Below are positions 17,344-26,673 of a stretch of DNA of 50,889 bases, one piece after another. This stretch comes from Paraneptunicella sp964228975 (GTDB lineage: Bacteria; Pseudomonadota; Gammaproteobacteria; Enterobacterales; Alteromonadaceae), in the NCBI GenBank assembly GCA_964228975.1, contig CAXRCC010000036.1, positions 1-50,889 on the forward strand, written 5' to 3'. Within the stretch, counting starts at the first letter, position 1, and the number at the start of each line of letters is the position of its first letter. A program made the position numbers and the translations under genes. Below the pieces are notes generated by a model, which was given only the letters and a program-made list of their open reading frames with translations, did not search any database and was not told the DNA's origin.

Positions 17344-17444
17344 TTACTAATTTCCTTATATTAATCACGAAGTATAGTTTAGCAGTTTACACAGCGATGC
17401 CTAGTTGATAAGGGCAAAAAAATATGTTGAATAACAGGGTTATG

Positions 17445-17486
17445 CTAAATGGTTGAGTTAAAAATATTTAATAATCAACCATTTAG
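17445..17486. repeat. Perfect 12-bp inverted repeat between hslO and a small gene
   Basis: CTAAATGGTTGA (17445-17456) and TCAACCATTTAG (17475-17486) are exact reverse complements around an 18-bp AT-rich spacer. It lies just past the hslO stop. No T-run follows on the hslO strand, so an ordinary intrinsic terminator is not clear; a transcript-end hairpin or a protein site remain possible. Confidence 0.6.
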
Positions 17487-17526
17487 TCAAGTCGCCGTTC
17501 CGGTAAGAAAATATCAAACCTTAATT

Positions 17527-18423
17527 TTAATGAAGCTTTGTGTTGCCGTGACTATCTGTTTGAAATAGCGGCTGTAAATCAACTTCATTGAACTGATATT
17601 CGGTGAAGCAATATTGGCAATTTGTCACAATGCTTCCTTTCTCATCCAAAATACTACGAATTTCATCAGGAGAAATAGATGCCAGAGCTTGAAAAACCTT
17701 TTCTTTGCTGCAAGTACATGAGAAGCAAACATCAACAGGATCAAATAGTTGTACATCCTCTTGGTGATACAGTCGGTACAAAATCTCTTTTACCGGTAGC
17801 TCAATAATTTCTTGCTGAGAGATCGTTTTCGTTAAATGGGCAATATGCTCGAATGTGTCGTTATCCTTTTGATGAGATGTGTCTGATTCAGGCATCGACT
17901 GAAGGAGCATGCCCGCAGCGCTAACTTTATCTTGCTCCAAAGCCGTATGTAATACGATTTCTGTTGCCAGCTGCTCTGATTGCTCAAAGTACCCTTTCAA
18001 ACACTCAGCCAGTGAGGGTTTATCTAATGCGACGATACCCTGATATTGCTGCCCTTTTGTAGGCATGATGGTAATGGCTAACATGCCTTTCTTGCCGACT
18101 AATTCACTGAATGATTCATCAGTTAAATTGCCATCCCAGCGCGCAATGCCACGTAATTTTTGCTCATGAGAGCCATTGATCACGGCATACTTCAATTCGC
18201 CTTCACTTTGTAGCTGCAGGCTAATCTCGCCCTCAAACTTTAATGTGGCCGTTAATAAGCTGGTTGCTAGCATCATTTCAGCTAATAGTTGCTGCAAGCA
18301 AGGCGGATAAGCCTGAGTGTCCAACATCGTTTGAATGCTGTCATCTAGTTGTACTAGCTCGCCACGGATGTGGGCTGCATCAAATAGAAAACGATGTAAT
18401 TGATCAGATTTATGTGTACTCAA
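17527..18423 (-). CDS. hslO: Redox-regulated chaperone Hsp33
   Basis: Hsp33 is a cytoplasmic holdase switched on by oxidation of a zinc-bound Cys cluster. The start is taken as the TTG at 18423 because GGAG lies 5 bp upstream; this gives 298 residues starting STHKSDQLHRFLF, close to E. coli (292). An upstream ATG at 18471 would add unlike sequence. The N-terminal domain has AEMMLATSLLTATLKFEG, and the C-terminal switch has CxC in CFSCTCSKEK and CxxC in CQYC, the four zinc ligands. It lies downstream of hslR, as in E. coli. Confidence 0.95.
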   Translation of the reverse strand: MSTHKSDQLHRFLFDAAHIRGELVQLDDSIQTMLDTQAYPPCLQQLLAEMMLATSLLTATLKFEGEISLQLQSEGELKYAVINGSHEQKLRGIARWDGNLTDESFSELVGKKGMLAITIMPTKGQQYQGIVALDKPSLAECLKGYFEQSEQLATEIVLHTALEQDKVSAAGMLLQSMPESDTSHQKDNDTFEHIAHLTKTISQQEIIELPVKEILYRLYHQEDVQLFDPVDVCFSCTCSKEKVFQALASISPDEIRSILDEKGSIVTNCQYCFTEYQFNEVDLQPLFQTDSHGNTKLH

Positions 18424-18569
18424 AAGAACTCCAAAAAGCGCATGATTCAAGGCGAGAGCGCAGAGGGTCAAGCCTCGACTAAATTGAGGGTTTAAATAAA
18501 TATACTGTATATTTTAGCAGCATCATTTCCGGAACGAAAACACCTATATTCACTTCTAACGGAATATTA

Positions 18570-18977
18570 TTAAGTGTGTTTCATTTTTATTAGTTCACGA
18601 CGTTGCTTTTTATCGGGCTTGTTATCCGGACGAGGGCTGTGAAAGCTCTGTGATTGCCTAGCGAGTTTATTCTCATCTCGCTTTTTCACGCTTTCTTCTG
18701 TTTCGGAATACATGGTTTGGGCGATGGGTGCGCCTTGCCTTTTATCCAATATCTTTTCGATAACAACTTCTTTCATGTCGTATCCCGCAGGCAAAGAGAC
18801 GGTGGCACCCACTTCAACAATCTTGCTTGGTTTAGGGCGAGCGCCGTTATATTGCACTCGTCCCGATGACACCATTTCTCTTGCTAGCGCTCGAGTTTTA
18901 AAAAAGCGAGCTGCCCATAGCCATTTATCAATTCTTACCTCAAGAGGTGATTCAACATCTTTATTATTTGAGCCCAT
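18570..18977 (-). CDS. hslR: Heat-shock RNA-binding protein Hsp15 (S4 domain)
   Basis: Hsp15 binds 50S subunits carrying stalled nascent chains. The 135-residue product begins its S4 RNA-binding domain with VRIDKWLWAARFFKTRALA, followed by SGRVQYNG and a conserved GATVSLPAG. A basic tail runs to the C-terminus. Length and sequence match the family (133 in E. coli). It lies 146 bp upstream of the Hsp33 start on the same strand, and hslR-hslO is the usual pair. Confidence 0.95.
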   Translation of the reverse strand: MGSNNKDVESPLEVRIDKWLWAARFFKTRALAREMVSSGRVQYNGARPKPSKIVEVGATVSLPAGYDMKEVVIEKILDKRQGAPIAQTMYSETEESVKKRDENKLARQSQSFHSPRPDNKPDKKQRRELIKMKHT

Positions 18978-19360
18978 GATTATCTCTTTTACTCGGTGAT
19001 TTATTTCATCAAAATTTATTGAAACAAACCTCGTTATTCCTCGTCTTTACTGTATTCTACAAAATTGTCGAAAGGGTGCTAGGCAAAGTAAACACATTGT
19101 GTAAAGATACCGCTTGGTAAATTAATTAGTCCAAATTCCTTGATATTCAGCGTTCATTCAATGATTTAGCTTAAGGTGGATCGCACTGAAGGGATTTTGT
19201 TCACGGAATTTGACAAAATAAACAGTAAGTTTGTTATTTTTTCGTAATTAGACCCCGTTATAGTTGTACCCTTTTGGGCGAGCATCTATTATGTGCAGCC
19301 GCGTTTTGGGTATTGTTTTGCTCAAACTATAGATTTTAAAGCTAAAACGAACGTGATTTT
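18978..19360. other. Divergent control region between hslR and the gsp operon
   Basis: No gene is seen. The stretch must hold the promoters for hslR to the left and gspC to the right. The gsp-proximal half has a promoter candidate, described separately. Confidence 0.6.
19210..19237 (+). promoter_or_regulatory. Candidate promoter of the gsp operon
   Basis: TTGACA (19210-19215) is a perfect -35 match; a 16-bp spacer leads to TGTTAT (19232-19237), a four-of-six -10 match. The leader to gspC would be about 115 bases. Confidence 0.45.
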
Positions 19361-20314
19361 ATGACAGCAAACAGCGAAATTTTTAGTCAAGTATGGCAGC
19401 AAATTCAGCGCTATCAGCAGGCGATAAATACTGCTGTTGTTGCTTTATTAATTATATATCTCATCGTTTTATTGGCTAACTTCACTTGGCGTCTTATGCC
19501 AGACCCAGCCCCTGAAGCAAACTCTTCTCAAGTCAATGCTAACGCTTCTCAAAATGGGGCCGCTTCTCGTCAAAACCAAGCCAATGTTTCTGGTGTACAA
19601 AGACTTAACTTATTTGGTAGTGCGGCAGAGCAAGAAAAGAAAGTCGAACCTGTTGTTCAAGATGCCCCACAAACGCAATTGAATCTAAAGCTAACGGGTG
19701 TTGTGGCGTCTTCTGAAAACCAGTCAGGTGCGGCAGTCGTCGATTTCAGAGGAAAACAGGCGACCTACGGTGTAGGCGAGAATATTGAAGGCACTCGTGC
19801 CTCTATTCATGAAGTATTTGTAGACCGTATCATTATTAAAAACGGTACCCGATTTGAAACACTGATGTTAGATGGTGTGGAATTTAATAAGCTGGCAAGT
19901 AGTCAAGTTGCAAACCGTCCATCCACCCCTTCTAGAACATCCGGTCCTCCCTCTTTAAAGTCAAACCTTCAACTGCGCAACGTCAATAGCCCTGTTTCAA
20001 GTGAACAGCTTGCTGCGCTCAGAGGCAGACCAGAACAGTTTATCGATTACATTAAAATCACGCCTATCAGAGAGAATGGTGATCTGAAAGGATATCGTGT
20101 TAACCCTGGCAAAGACACCAGTGTATTCGCGAATTCAGGATTACGTCCAAACGATGTAGTAACTGAAATTAATGGGCTAGATCTGACAAATGTTGGTCAG
20201 GCAATGCAAGCGATGGAAGTGCTTAGGAAGTCTGACAAAATGGAACTTACGGTCCTCCGTAACGGTGTTGAAGAAGACCTCTACCTAACCTTGCCTGAAT
20301 CAAAAGAAGAATAA
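19361..20314 (+). CDS. gspC: Type II secretion inner-membrane protein GspC
   Basis: GspC links the inner-membrane platform to the outer-membrane secretin and helps select substrates. The 317-residue product has a short cytoplasmic N-terminus, one transmembrane helix near residues 24-43, a Gln/Asn/Ala-rich linker, the homology region (LNLFG, LNLKLTGVVAS, AVVDFRGKQATY), and a C-terminal PDZ domain with LRPNDVVTEINGLDLTN. No good ribosome binding site stands out (the bases before ATG are GAACGTGATTTT). It is the first of twelve gsp genes. Confidence 0.95.
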   Translation: MTANSEIFSQVWQQIQRYQQAINTAVVALLIIYLIVLLANFTWRLMPDPAPEANSSQVNANASQNGAASRQNQANVSGVQRLNLFGSAAEQEKKVEPVVQDAPQTQLNLKLTGVVASSENQSGAAVVDFRGKQATYGVGENIEGTRASIHEVFVDRIIIKNGTRFETLMLDGVEFNKLASSQVANRPSTPSRTSGPPSLKSNLQLRNVNSPVSSEQLAALRGRPEQFIDYIKITPIRENGDLKGYRVNPGKDTSVFANSGLRPNDVVTEINGLDLTNVGQAMQAMEVLRKSDKMELTVLRNGVEEDLYLTLPESKEE

Positions 20315-20328
20315 CATAGGATAAGAAT

Positions 20329-22374
20329 ATGCGGCTTATCACCCAAGTATTGAAAACATTACTCGCAACTTCAGTATTTATGCTGCCTGTCATCAGTGCA
20401 TCTAGCATGGCGGCGGAGTATTCCCCTAACTTCAAGGGAACTGAAATTACTGAGTTCATCAACATTGTCGGCAAGAATTTAAAGAAAACCATCATTGTTG
20501 ATCCCAATGTACGTGGAAAAATAACGGTTCGCAGTTACGACTTATTAACTGAAGATCAATATTACCAATTCTTCTTAAACGTACTTCAGGTTTATGGCTA
20601 CGCAGTAGTAGAAATGCCAACGGGTGTGTTGAAGGTAGTACGCGATAAAGACGCTAAAACATCAAATATTCCGGTTATTGATGGTGAGCTTTTCAACGGC
20701 GATGAAATGATTACCCGCGTTGTGCCTGTTTACAGTGTGCCTGTTCGAGAGCTAGCGCCTATTTTGCGTCAACTTAATGACCAAGCAGGTGGTGGTAATG
20801 TTATCAGCCACGACCCTTCAAATGTCATGATGTTAACTGGGCGCGCTGCAGTCGTTAACCGTTTAACTGAAATCATTGAACGCGTTGATAAAGCGGGCGA
20901 CCGTGAAGTTGAAATCATTAAATTAAAATATGCATCGGCTTCAGAAATGGTGCGAATTATTGAAAGCATCAACCAGTCTCAAGGTAAACAAGCTACGCCA
21001 GCTAATTTAGAGCCAAAAATTGTAGCGGATGACCGTACAAACAGCGTTATCGTCAGTGGCGATATCAAAGCAAGGCAGCGTATTGTTAAGCTAATTACTC
21101 GCCTTGATAAAGAGCTTGAATCTAACGGAAACACGCGTGTTACCTTCCTGAAGTACGCGAAAGCAGAAGAAATCGTTAAGGTATTGCAAGGTGTAAGCGC
21201 TAGCATAAAAGCGGAAGAACAGCAGCAACAAGGTGGAAATAACCGCCGTCGTAATAATAACCGTGATATCAGCATTGAGGCGCATGTAGATTCCAATGCA
21301 TTAGTTATTACTGCAGAGCCGGATATGATGGCGTCGCTACAAGAAGTGATTCGTCAGTTGGATATCCGTCGTGCGCAGGTATTGGTTGAAGCCATTATTG
21401 TTGAAGTATTTGAAGGCGATGGCACAAGCCTCGGTGTTCAGTGGGCAACAGCCGATGGTGGTGGTCAGCAGTTTACTAATGGCACAGTTCCGATTGGTCA
21501 GCTGGCTGTTGCGATTGACCAAGCCAGAGATCGTACAACTCGTAGTAACGTAATCGGCAGTGAAACGGGTGAAGTGACGCCTATCGAGGAAACGGAAGAG
21601 GGTGACACTACGTTACTTGCTAACCTTTTGGGTAGCGTAAACGGCTTTATGGTTGGTGTAGTAGAAGATGATTGGGGTGCTATTGTTCAGGCTGTGAGTA
21701 CAGACACAAACTCCAACATTCTGGCAACGCCACACCTCACGACAATGGATAATGAAGAAGCGTTCTTTATTGTTGGTCAGGAAGTTCCGATTATTACGGG
21801 TTCGCAAACGGGCTCTAACAACTCAAACCCTTTCCAAACGGTAGAACGTAAAGAAGTGGGTACTAAGTTAAAAGTCACGCCTCAAATTAATGAAGGTTCA
21901 GCCGTTCAGCTTGTGATTGAACAAGAAGTTTCAAGTGTCAATGGGGCAACGTCTGTTGATATCGCTATTAACAAGCGCGAAATTAAAACAACGGTGATGG
22001 CTGATGATGGCGACACGGTTGTATTGGGTGGATTAATTGATGAAGACATCCAAGAAAGTATCTCTAAGGTGCCATTATTAGGCGACATCCCGTTCTTAGG
22101 TAACTTATTTAAGTCGACAACCACGAACAAACGTCGTCGTAACTTACTTGTATTCATTCGTCCAACCATCATTCGCGATGGCATTACAATGAACAAGATC
22201 AGTCACCGTAAATATAACTTCATTCGTGCAGAGCAGTTGAAGCGTCAGGCAGATGGTATTCCTCTTATGCCATTTACTAAAGCGCCTAGCTTGCCGAATT
22301 GGGAAAATGCATTAGAGCTTCCACCGTCATTTGAAGACTATTTACAGAAGCAAGAAGCCGAGGAGCAAGACTAA
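20329..22374 (+). CDS. gspD: Type II secretion outer-membrane secretin GspD
   Basis: GspD forms the ring-shaped outer-membrane channel. The 681-residue product has a signal peptide ending near SSMAAEY, an N0 domain (FKGTEITEFINIVG), repeated N1-N3 ring domains with a Gln/Asn/Arg-rich loop between about residues 298 and 312, and the C-terminal secretin domain with VPIITGSQTG, QINEGSAVQL, VLGGLIDEDIQES, and GNLFKSTTTNKRRRNLLVFIRPTI. Length and domain order are normal. It lies 14 bp after gspC. Confidence 0.97.
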   Translation: MRLITQVLKTLLATSVFMLPVISASSMAAEYSPNFKGTEITEFINIVGKNLKKTIIVDPNVRGKITVRSYDLLTEDQYYQFFLNVLQVYGYAVVEMPTGVLKVVRDKDAKTSNIPVIDGELFNGDEMITRVVPVYSVPVRELAPILRQLNDQAGGGNVISHDPSNVMMLTGRAAVVNRLTEIIERVDKAGDREVEIIKLKYASASEMVRIIESINQSQGKQATPANLEPKIVADDRTNSVIVSGDIKARQRIVKLITRLDKELESNGNTRVTFLKYAKAEEIVKVLQGVSASIKAEEQQQQGGNNRRRNNNRDISIEAHVDSNALVITAEPDMMASLQEVIRQLDIRRAQVLVEAIIVEVFEGDGTSLGVQWATADGGGQQFTNGTVPIGQLAVAIDQARDRTTRSNVIGSETGEVTPIEETEEGDTTLLANLLGSVNGFMVGVVEDDWGAIVQAVSTDTNSNILATPHLTTMDNEEAFFIVGQEVPIITGSQTGSNNSNPFQTVERKEVGTKLKVTPQINEGSAVQLVIEQEVSSVNGATSVDIAINKREIKTTVMADDGDTVVLGGLIDEDIQESISKVPLLGDIPFLGNLFKSTTTNKRRRNLLVFIRPTIIRDGITMNKISHRKYNFIRAEQLKRQADGIPLMPFTKAPSLPNWENALELPPSFEDYLQKQEAEEQD

Positions 22375-22376
22375 TC

Positions 22377-23942
22377 ATGTCTGAATCGGCTGACTTAAAT
22401 ACACCAGATGAAGTGCTCGATGAGTCGGTTGAGCACGAAGCATCTGAGGTAGAAACAGAACAAGAAGAAAGTATTAAGCAGTTAGCGTTTGGTTACGCCA
22501 AAAGACACCGTGTTTTGCTTAACATGGGAACTGAGCCTCCAACTGTTTTTTATACAGATGACACGCCATTTCATGTTTTTGCAGAAGTAAGACGCTTCCT
22601 CGACGAGTCATTTACGCTAGAAGAAGTGGACAACGATAGGTTTGATAAGCTGTTAACGGATAGCTATCAGCGTGATACGTCAGCGGCAAAACAGCTGATG
22701 GAAGACATTGGTAATGAGTCTGATCTGTTCTCTTTGGCTGAAGAATTGCCAGAAACGGAAGATTTATTAGAAAGTGAAGATGATGCACCCATCATCAAGC
22801 TGATCAATGCCATGCTAGGAGAAGCAATCAAAGAAGGTGCATCGGATATTCACGTTGAAACGTTCGAAAACCAACTTGTTGTGCGTTTCCGCGTTGATGG
22901 TGTGTTAAGAGAAATTCTTCGTCCTAACCGTAAGCTAGCGTCGATGCTGGTGTCTCGTATTAAGGTTATGGCCAAACTGGATATCGCAGAAAAGCGAGTG
23001 CCTCAAGATGGTCGTATCACTTTGCGTATTGCGGGCCGAGCGGTCGATGTGCGTGTAAGTACAATGCCTACAGGCCATGGTGAGCGTGTGGTAATGCGTT
23101 TGTTAGACAAAAACAACGCTCGACTGGATCTGAAAGATCTGGGCATGACACCAGAAAATAGAACTATCTTCTCTGATTTAATCCGTAAACCGCACGGTAT
23201 CATTCTCGTAACAGGTCCAACAGGTTCAGGTAAAAGTACCACCTTGTATGCAGGCCTCTCTGAAATTAATTCCAAAGACCGCAACATTCTCACCGTAGAA
23301 GACCCGATTGAATTTGATCTTCAGGGTATAGGTCAAACACAGGTTAACCCTCGTGTTGATATGACTTTTGCCCGTGGTTTGCGTGCTATTTTGCGTCAAG
23401 ACCCTGATGTGGTCATGATTGGTGAGATTCGAGACTTAGAAACGGCGCAAATTGGTGTGCAAGCCAGTTTAACAGGTCACTTAGTCCTTTCGACTCTTCA
23501 CACGAATACCGCGGCGGGTGCAATTACGCGTTTGGAAGATATGGGCATTGAGCCCTTCTTACTATCTTCAAGCCTATTGGCCGTACTTTCTCAACGATTA
23601 GTTAGAACTTTGTGCCCTGATTGTAAAGAAGCCCATGCGCCTACTGAGCGAGAAATTGAATTACTTGGATTAAGTGCAGACAGCGCAAGCAGTACTGTTA
23701 TTTATGCGCCTAAAGGGTGTTCAGCGTGTAATTACACAGGTTATCGCGGTCGTACTGGTATTCACGAATTACTGGTTGTCGATGAGAATATTCGTGAGCA
23801 AGTACACAATGGTCATGGTGAGCAGGCGATCGAAAAGTACATTCGTCAGTCTACGCCAAGTATCCGCGACGATGGCTGCCGAAAAGTATTGGAAGGTCAC
23901 ACTACTTTGGAAGAAGTTTTACGTGTGACTAGGGACGAATAA
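22377..23942 (+). CDS. gspE: Type II secretion ATPase GspE
   Basis: GspE is the cytoplasmic hexameric ATPase that drives the pseudopilus. The 521-residue product has an N-terminal domain for GspL binding, then GASDIHVE, the Walker A motif GPTGSGKST at 280-288, the Asp box LTVEDPIEF, the Walker B region RQDPDVVMIGEIRD, and the His box TGHLVLSTLHTN. The zinc-type Cys pairs are in CPDC and CSAC, then GYRGRTGIHE. It starts two bases after gspD. All motifs are intact, so it should be active. Confidence 0.97.
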   Translation: MSESADLNTPDEVLDESVEHEASEVETEQEESIKQLAFGYAKRHRVLLNMGTEPPTVFYTDDTPFHVFAEVRRFLDESFTLEEVDNDRFDKLLTDSYQRDTSAAKQLMEDIGNESDLFSLAEELPETEDLLESEDDAPIIKLINAMLGEAIKEGASDIHVETFENQLVVRFRVDGVLREILRPNRKLASMLVSRIKVMAKLDIAEKRVPQDGRITLRIAGRAVDVRVSTMPTGHGERVVMRLLDKNNARLDLKDLGMTPENRTIFSDLIRKPHGIILVTGPTGSGKSTTLYAGLSEINSKDRNILTVEDPIEFDLQGIGQTQVNPRVDMTFARGLRAILRQDPDVVMIGEIRDLETAQIGVQASLTGHLVLSTLHTNTAAGAITRLEDMGIEPFLLSSSLLAVLSQRLVRTLCPDCKEAHAPTEREIELLGLSADSASSTVIYAPKGCSACNYTGYRGRTGIHELLVVDENIREQVHNGHGEQAIEKYIRQSTPSIRDDGCRKVLEGHTTLEEVLRVTRDE

Positions 23943-23944
23943 CT

Positions 23945-25159
23945 ATGGCGGCCTTTTCCTATAAAGCTATGGATAAAGCGGGACGTAATAAGTCCGGCGT
24001 TTTGGAAGGCGATAACGCAAAACAAATTCGAGCTCAACTACGAGAAAAAGGATTAATTCCCCTTGAAGTGGAGCAAGTCGCGGAAAAAGAGAAGAAGCAA
24101 AGTAAAGGGTTTCAACTCTTCCAACCTAAAATCTCAACATCAGATTTAGCCTTGTTAACTCGTCAGTTAGCAACGCTTGTTGAATCTGCTTTACCGCTTG
24201 AAGAATCATTACAAGCGGTTGCTGAACAGTGTGAGAAGCCCCGTCAAAAGAGCATGATGATGGCGGTGAGAAGTAAGGTCGTAGAAGGTCACTCTCTTGC
24301 TGATGCAATGGCTGAGTTCCCTGCCATTTTCGATAACCTATTTAGAGCCATGGTTTCAGCAGGTGAGAAATCCGGTCACCTCGATACCGTATTAAACCGA
24401 CTTGCCGATTACACTGAAAAGCGCCAACAAATTCGAAGCAAAATCTCTCAAGCCATGATTTATCCAACGCTGATGCTAACCATCGCGTTTGGTATCGTAA
24501 GCTTATTGCTTACCTACGTTGTACCGAAAATTGTTGGTCAATTCGACACGATGGGACAAGAGCTTCCAGGCGTGACGCAATTCCTTATCGCCGTCAGTGA
24601 ATGGTTTAAGTCCTACATTGGTTTTGTCGTAATTGCCGTGATTTTACTGGTTATCGGCTTTAAGAAAATGATGACAACGCCCAACTTTAGGATGAATGTG
24701 CATCAGCGTATGCTCTCTTTGCCTGTGTTTGGCAAGGTTATTAAGGGGCTGAATACAGCAAGGTTCGCCAGTACGCTAAGTATCCTGACAGCCAGTGCTG
24801 TGCCCGTATTGGACGGTATGCGTATTGCGGGGCAAGTGCTGACCAACGACTTTATTCAAAAGCTTATTTTAGAGGCAGCAACCCTTGTACAAGAGGGCTC
24901 AAGCCTTAAAGTAGCTCTAGAAAAAACCAAAACTTTCCCACCGATGATGATGCATATGATTGCATCTGGTGAGAAAAGTGGTGAATTACAACAAATGCTA
25001 GCGAGAGCAGCAGATAACCAAGATCGCGAATTTGAAACGCAGGTGAATATTGCACTGAGTATTATGACGCCAGCCATTGTTTTGTTAATGGCAGGTATAG
25101 TGTTCTTCATTATCATCGCTATCTTATTACCCATTGTATCCTTGAATTCTTTAGTTTGA
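23945..25159 (+). CDS. gspF: Type II secretion platform protein GspF
   Basis: GspF is the polytopic inner-membrane core around which pseudopilus assembly occurs. The 404-residue product has two repeats of the T2SSF domain with LALLTRQLATLVESALPLE and SGEKSGHL in the first and TARFASTLSILTASAVPVL and ASGEKSGEL in the second. Transmembrane helices lie near residues 170-192, 225-242 and 376-400. It lies two bases after gspE, fitting tight co-expression. Confidence 0.97.
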   Translation: MAAFSYKAMDKAGRNKSGVLEGDNAKQIRAQLREKGLIPLEVEQVAEKEKKQSKGFQLFQPKISTSDLALLTRQLATLVESALPLEESLQAVAEQCEKPRQKSMMMAVRSKVVEGHSLADAMAEFPAIFDNLFRAMVSAGEKSGHLDTVLNRLADYTEKRQQIRSKISQAMIYPTLMLTIAFGIVSLLLTYVVPKIVGQFDTMGQELPGVTQFLIAVSEWFKSYIGFVVIAVILLVIGFKKMMTTPNFRMNVHQRMLSLPVFGKVIKGLNTARFASTLSILTASAVPVLDGMRIAGQVLTNDFIQKLILEAATLVQEGSSLKVALEKTKTFPPMMMHMIASGEKSGELQQMLARAADNQDREFETQVNIALSIMTPAIVLLMAGIVFFIIIAILLPIVSLNSLV

Positions 25160-25174
25160 CGAAGGAGAAGCAGT

Positions 25175-25600
25175 ATGAAAGCAAAAGGCTTCAGCCTAAT
25201 AGAAGTAATGGTTGTTATTTTGATTATTGGATTAATGACGGCAATCATTGCGCCAAATATCTTAGGTAACACCGAAGAAGCAAAATTGAAAAAAGCCGCT
25301 GTTGATATTCAACAACTCGAAGGCGCTTTAGAAATGTATAAGCTGCGCAACAATGTTTTCCCTTCGACTGAACAAGGGTTAGATGCGTTAGTAAATGAAC
25401 CTACTATTGAGCCTATCCCGCGTAATTATCCTACGGATGGTTTCATCAAGCGCTTGCCACAAGATCCTTGGGGCAACGACTATCAACTTCTTAGTCCTGG
25501 TGAGCTGGCGTCTATCGACCTATTCAGCAATGGTCCTGATGGGCAAGCTGGTACGGATGATGATATTGGTAATTGGAATTTAAGCGATTACTTGAATTAA
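25175..25600 (+). CDS. gspG: Major pseudopilin GspG
   Basis: The 141-residue prepilin has the short leader MKAKG ending at Gly, then FSLIEVMVVILIIGLM with Glu at position 5 of the mature protein, the site of PilD cleavage and N-methylation. The hydrophobic helix and a globular domain with RLPQDPWGNDYQLLSPG and the Asp-rich calcium site GPDGQAGTDDDIGNW match GspG closely. It forms the main shaft of the pseudopilus. A ribosome binding site GAAGGAGAAG precedes it. Confidence 0.97.
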   Translation: MKAKGFSLIEVMVVILIIGLMTAIIAPNILGNTEEAKLKKAAVDIQQLEGALEMYKLRNNVFPSTEQGLDALVNEPTIEPIPRNYPTDGFIKRLPQDPWGNDYQLLSPGELASIDLFSNGPDGQAGTDDDIGNWNLSDYLN

Positions 25601-25639
25601 TTTCGAGTTGTGGCCTTTATATCTGAACGATGATTGATT

Positions 25640-26269
25640 GTGAGAGTTGCTACCGCACCTAACCGACAACGACAAACTGGCTTCACCTTATTGGAAGTGA
25701 TGCTGGTAATTACTCTAATGGGGTTATTTGTTAGTTTTGTTGTCGTGAATATGGGCGGAACCGATCAAGCTCAGCAACTGGAAAAACAGGCGCGCCGCTT
25801 TCAGGTTATTGTTGATATGGCCTCTGATGTTGCCATTTTAAACCAGCGTCAATTAGGTCTGCGAATTGAAGATGAAAAGCAAAGCTATCACTTCATGTAC
25901 CTCGACGATAACCAAAAGTGGCAACTGCTTGCAAATGACAAAGTTTTTGAAGAAACCGAGTTAAAAGAGCCGTTTACTATGGAACTCGTGCTAGATGGGT
26001 TACCGTGGGAAAGTGAAGATAACTTGTTTGACCAAGAACTTTTTGATGAAGAGTTATCGATTTCAGACGAAGGTGTTGAAATTGGAAATGAGGAAGAAAA
26101 GCTGCTTCCTCCCCCGCAAATCCTAATATTCTCGAGTGGCGAGATAACACCTTTTAGTTTGGTTTTTAAATACGAACCGGATTTTGGTGATGACCCTATC
26201 ACTTATTTCAGAGTCAATGGTGTCGATGAAACACCGCTCGTTCTTGAGGGACCATTGGATTCATTATGA
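25640..26269 (+). CDS. gspH: Minor pseudopilin GspH
   Basis: The prepilin signature QTGFTLLEVMLVITLMGLF is clear. The start is uncertain: a GTG at 25640 is used here, and a TTG at 25634 adds two residues; neither has a strong ribosome binding site. The protein is about 209 residues. A highly acidic stretch near residues 124-154, rich in Glu and Asp, precedes a conserved LLPPPQILIFSSGEITPF. GspH sits at the base of the pseudopilus tip. The acidic stretch looks like an inserted surface loop. Confidence 0.9.
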   Translation: MRVATAPNRQRQTGFTLLEVMLVITLMGLFVSFVVVNMGGTDQAQQLEKQARRFQVIVDMASDVAILNQRQLGLRIEDEKQSYHFMYLDDNQKWQLLANDKVFEETELKEPFTMELVLDGLPWESEDNLFDQELFDEELSISDEGVEIGNEEEKLLPPPQILIFSSGEITPFSLVFKYEPDFGDDPITYFRVNGVDETPLVLEGPLDSL

Positions 26270-26673
26270 TGCCGACCAGATTAAAGCAAAAATTAAGAGG
26301 AATGACGCTCATTGAAGTGATGGTTGCGTTGTTTATTTTTGCATTTTCGGCGGTTTCCGTAATGAAAGCCGTCACAGAGCATTTAAGAGGTGTCTCTGTT
26401 TTACAAGAAATGACGTTTGCAACATGGGTTGCCAATAATCGCCTAACTCAGCTTTCTATTGCGGAAAAGTGGCCTCCTCAAAACAATGAGAAAGGCACTG
26501 AGGAAATGGGCGATGTCATATGGCACTGGCAGCAAAAAGTCGTTAAAACGGAAGAAAAGGATATGTTGTCGGTTGAAGTGACCGTGAGCAAGGACGAAGC
26601 CGGTGAAGATTCTGTGACAAGTGTAACGACCTTCATTTCAAAGCCTCAAATTGGTGCGCGAAATGCTCGCTAA
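26266..26673 (+). CDS. gspI: Minor pseudopilin GspI
   Basis: The 135-residue prepilin has the leader MMPTRLKQKLRG and then MTLIEVMVALFIFAFSAVS, with Glu5, followed by ATWVANNRLTQL which is typical of GspI. It forms part of the GspIJK tip complex. Its start overlaps the gspH stop by four bases and its 3' end overlaps gspJ. Confidence 0.94.
   Translation: MMPTRLKQKLRGMTLIEVMVALFIFAFSAVSVMKAVTEHLRGVSVLQEMTFATWVANNRLTQLSIAEKWPPQNNEKGTEEMGDVIWHWQQKVVKTEEKDMLSVEVTVSKDEAGEDSVTSVTTFISKPQIGARNAR

Noticed and set aside
18505..18520. LexA-like sequence CTGTATATTTTAGCAG upstream of hslO.
   Set aside because: The second half-site has GCAG instead of ACAG and the centre departs from the alternating AT pattern. 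hslO is not a known SOS gene.
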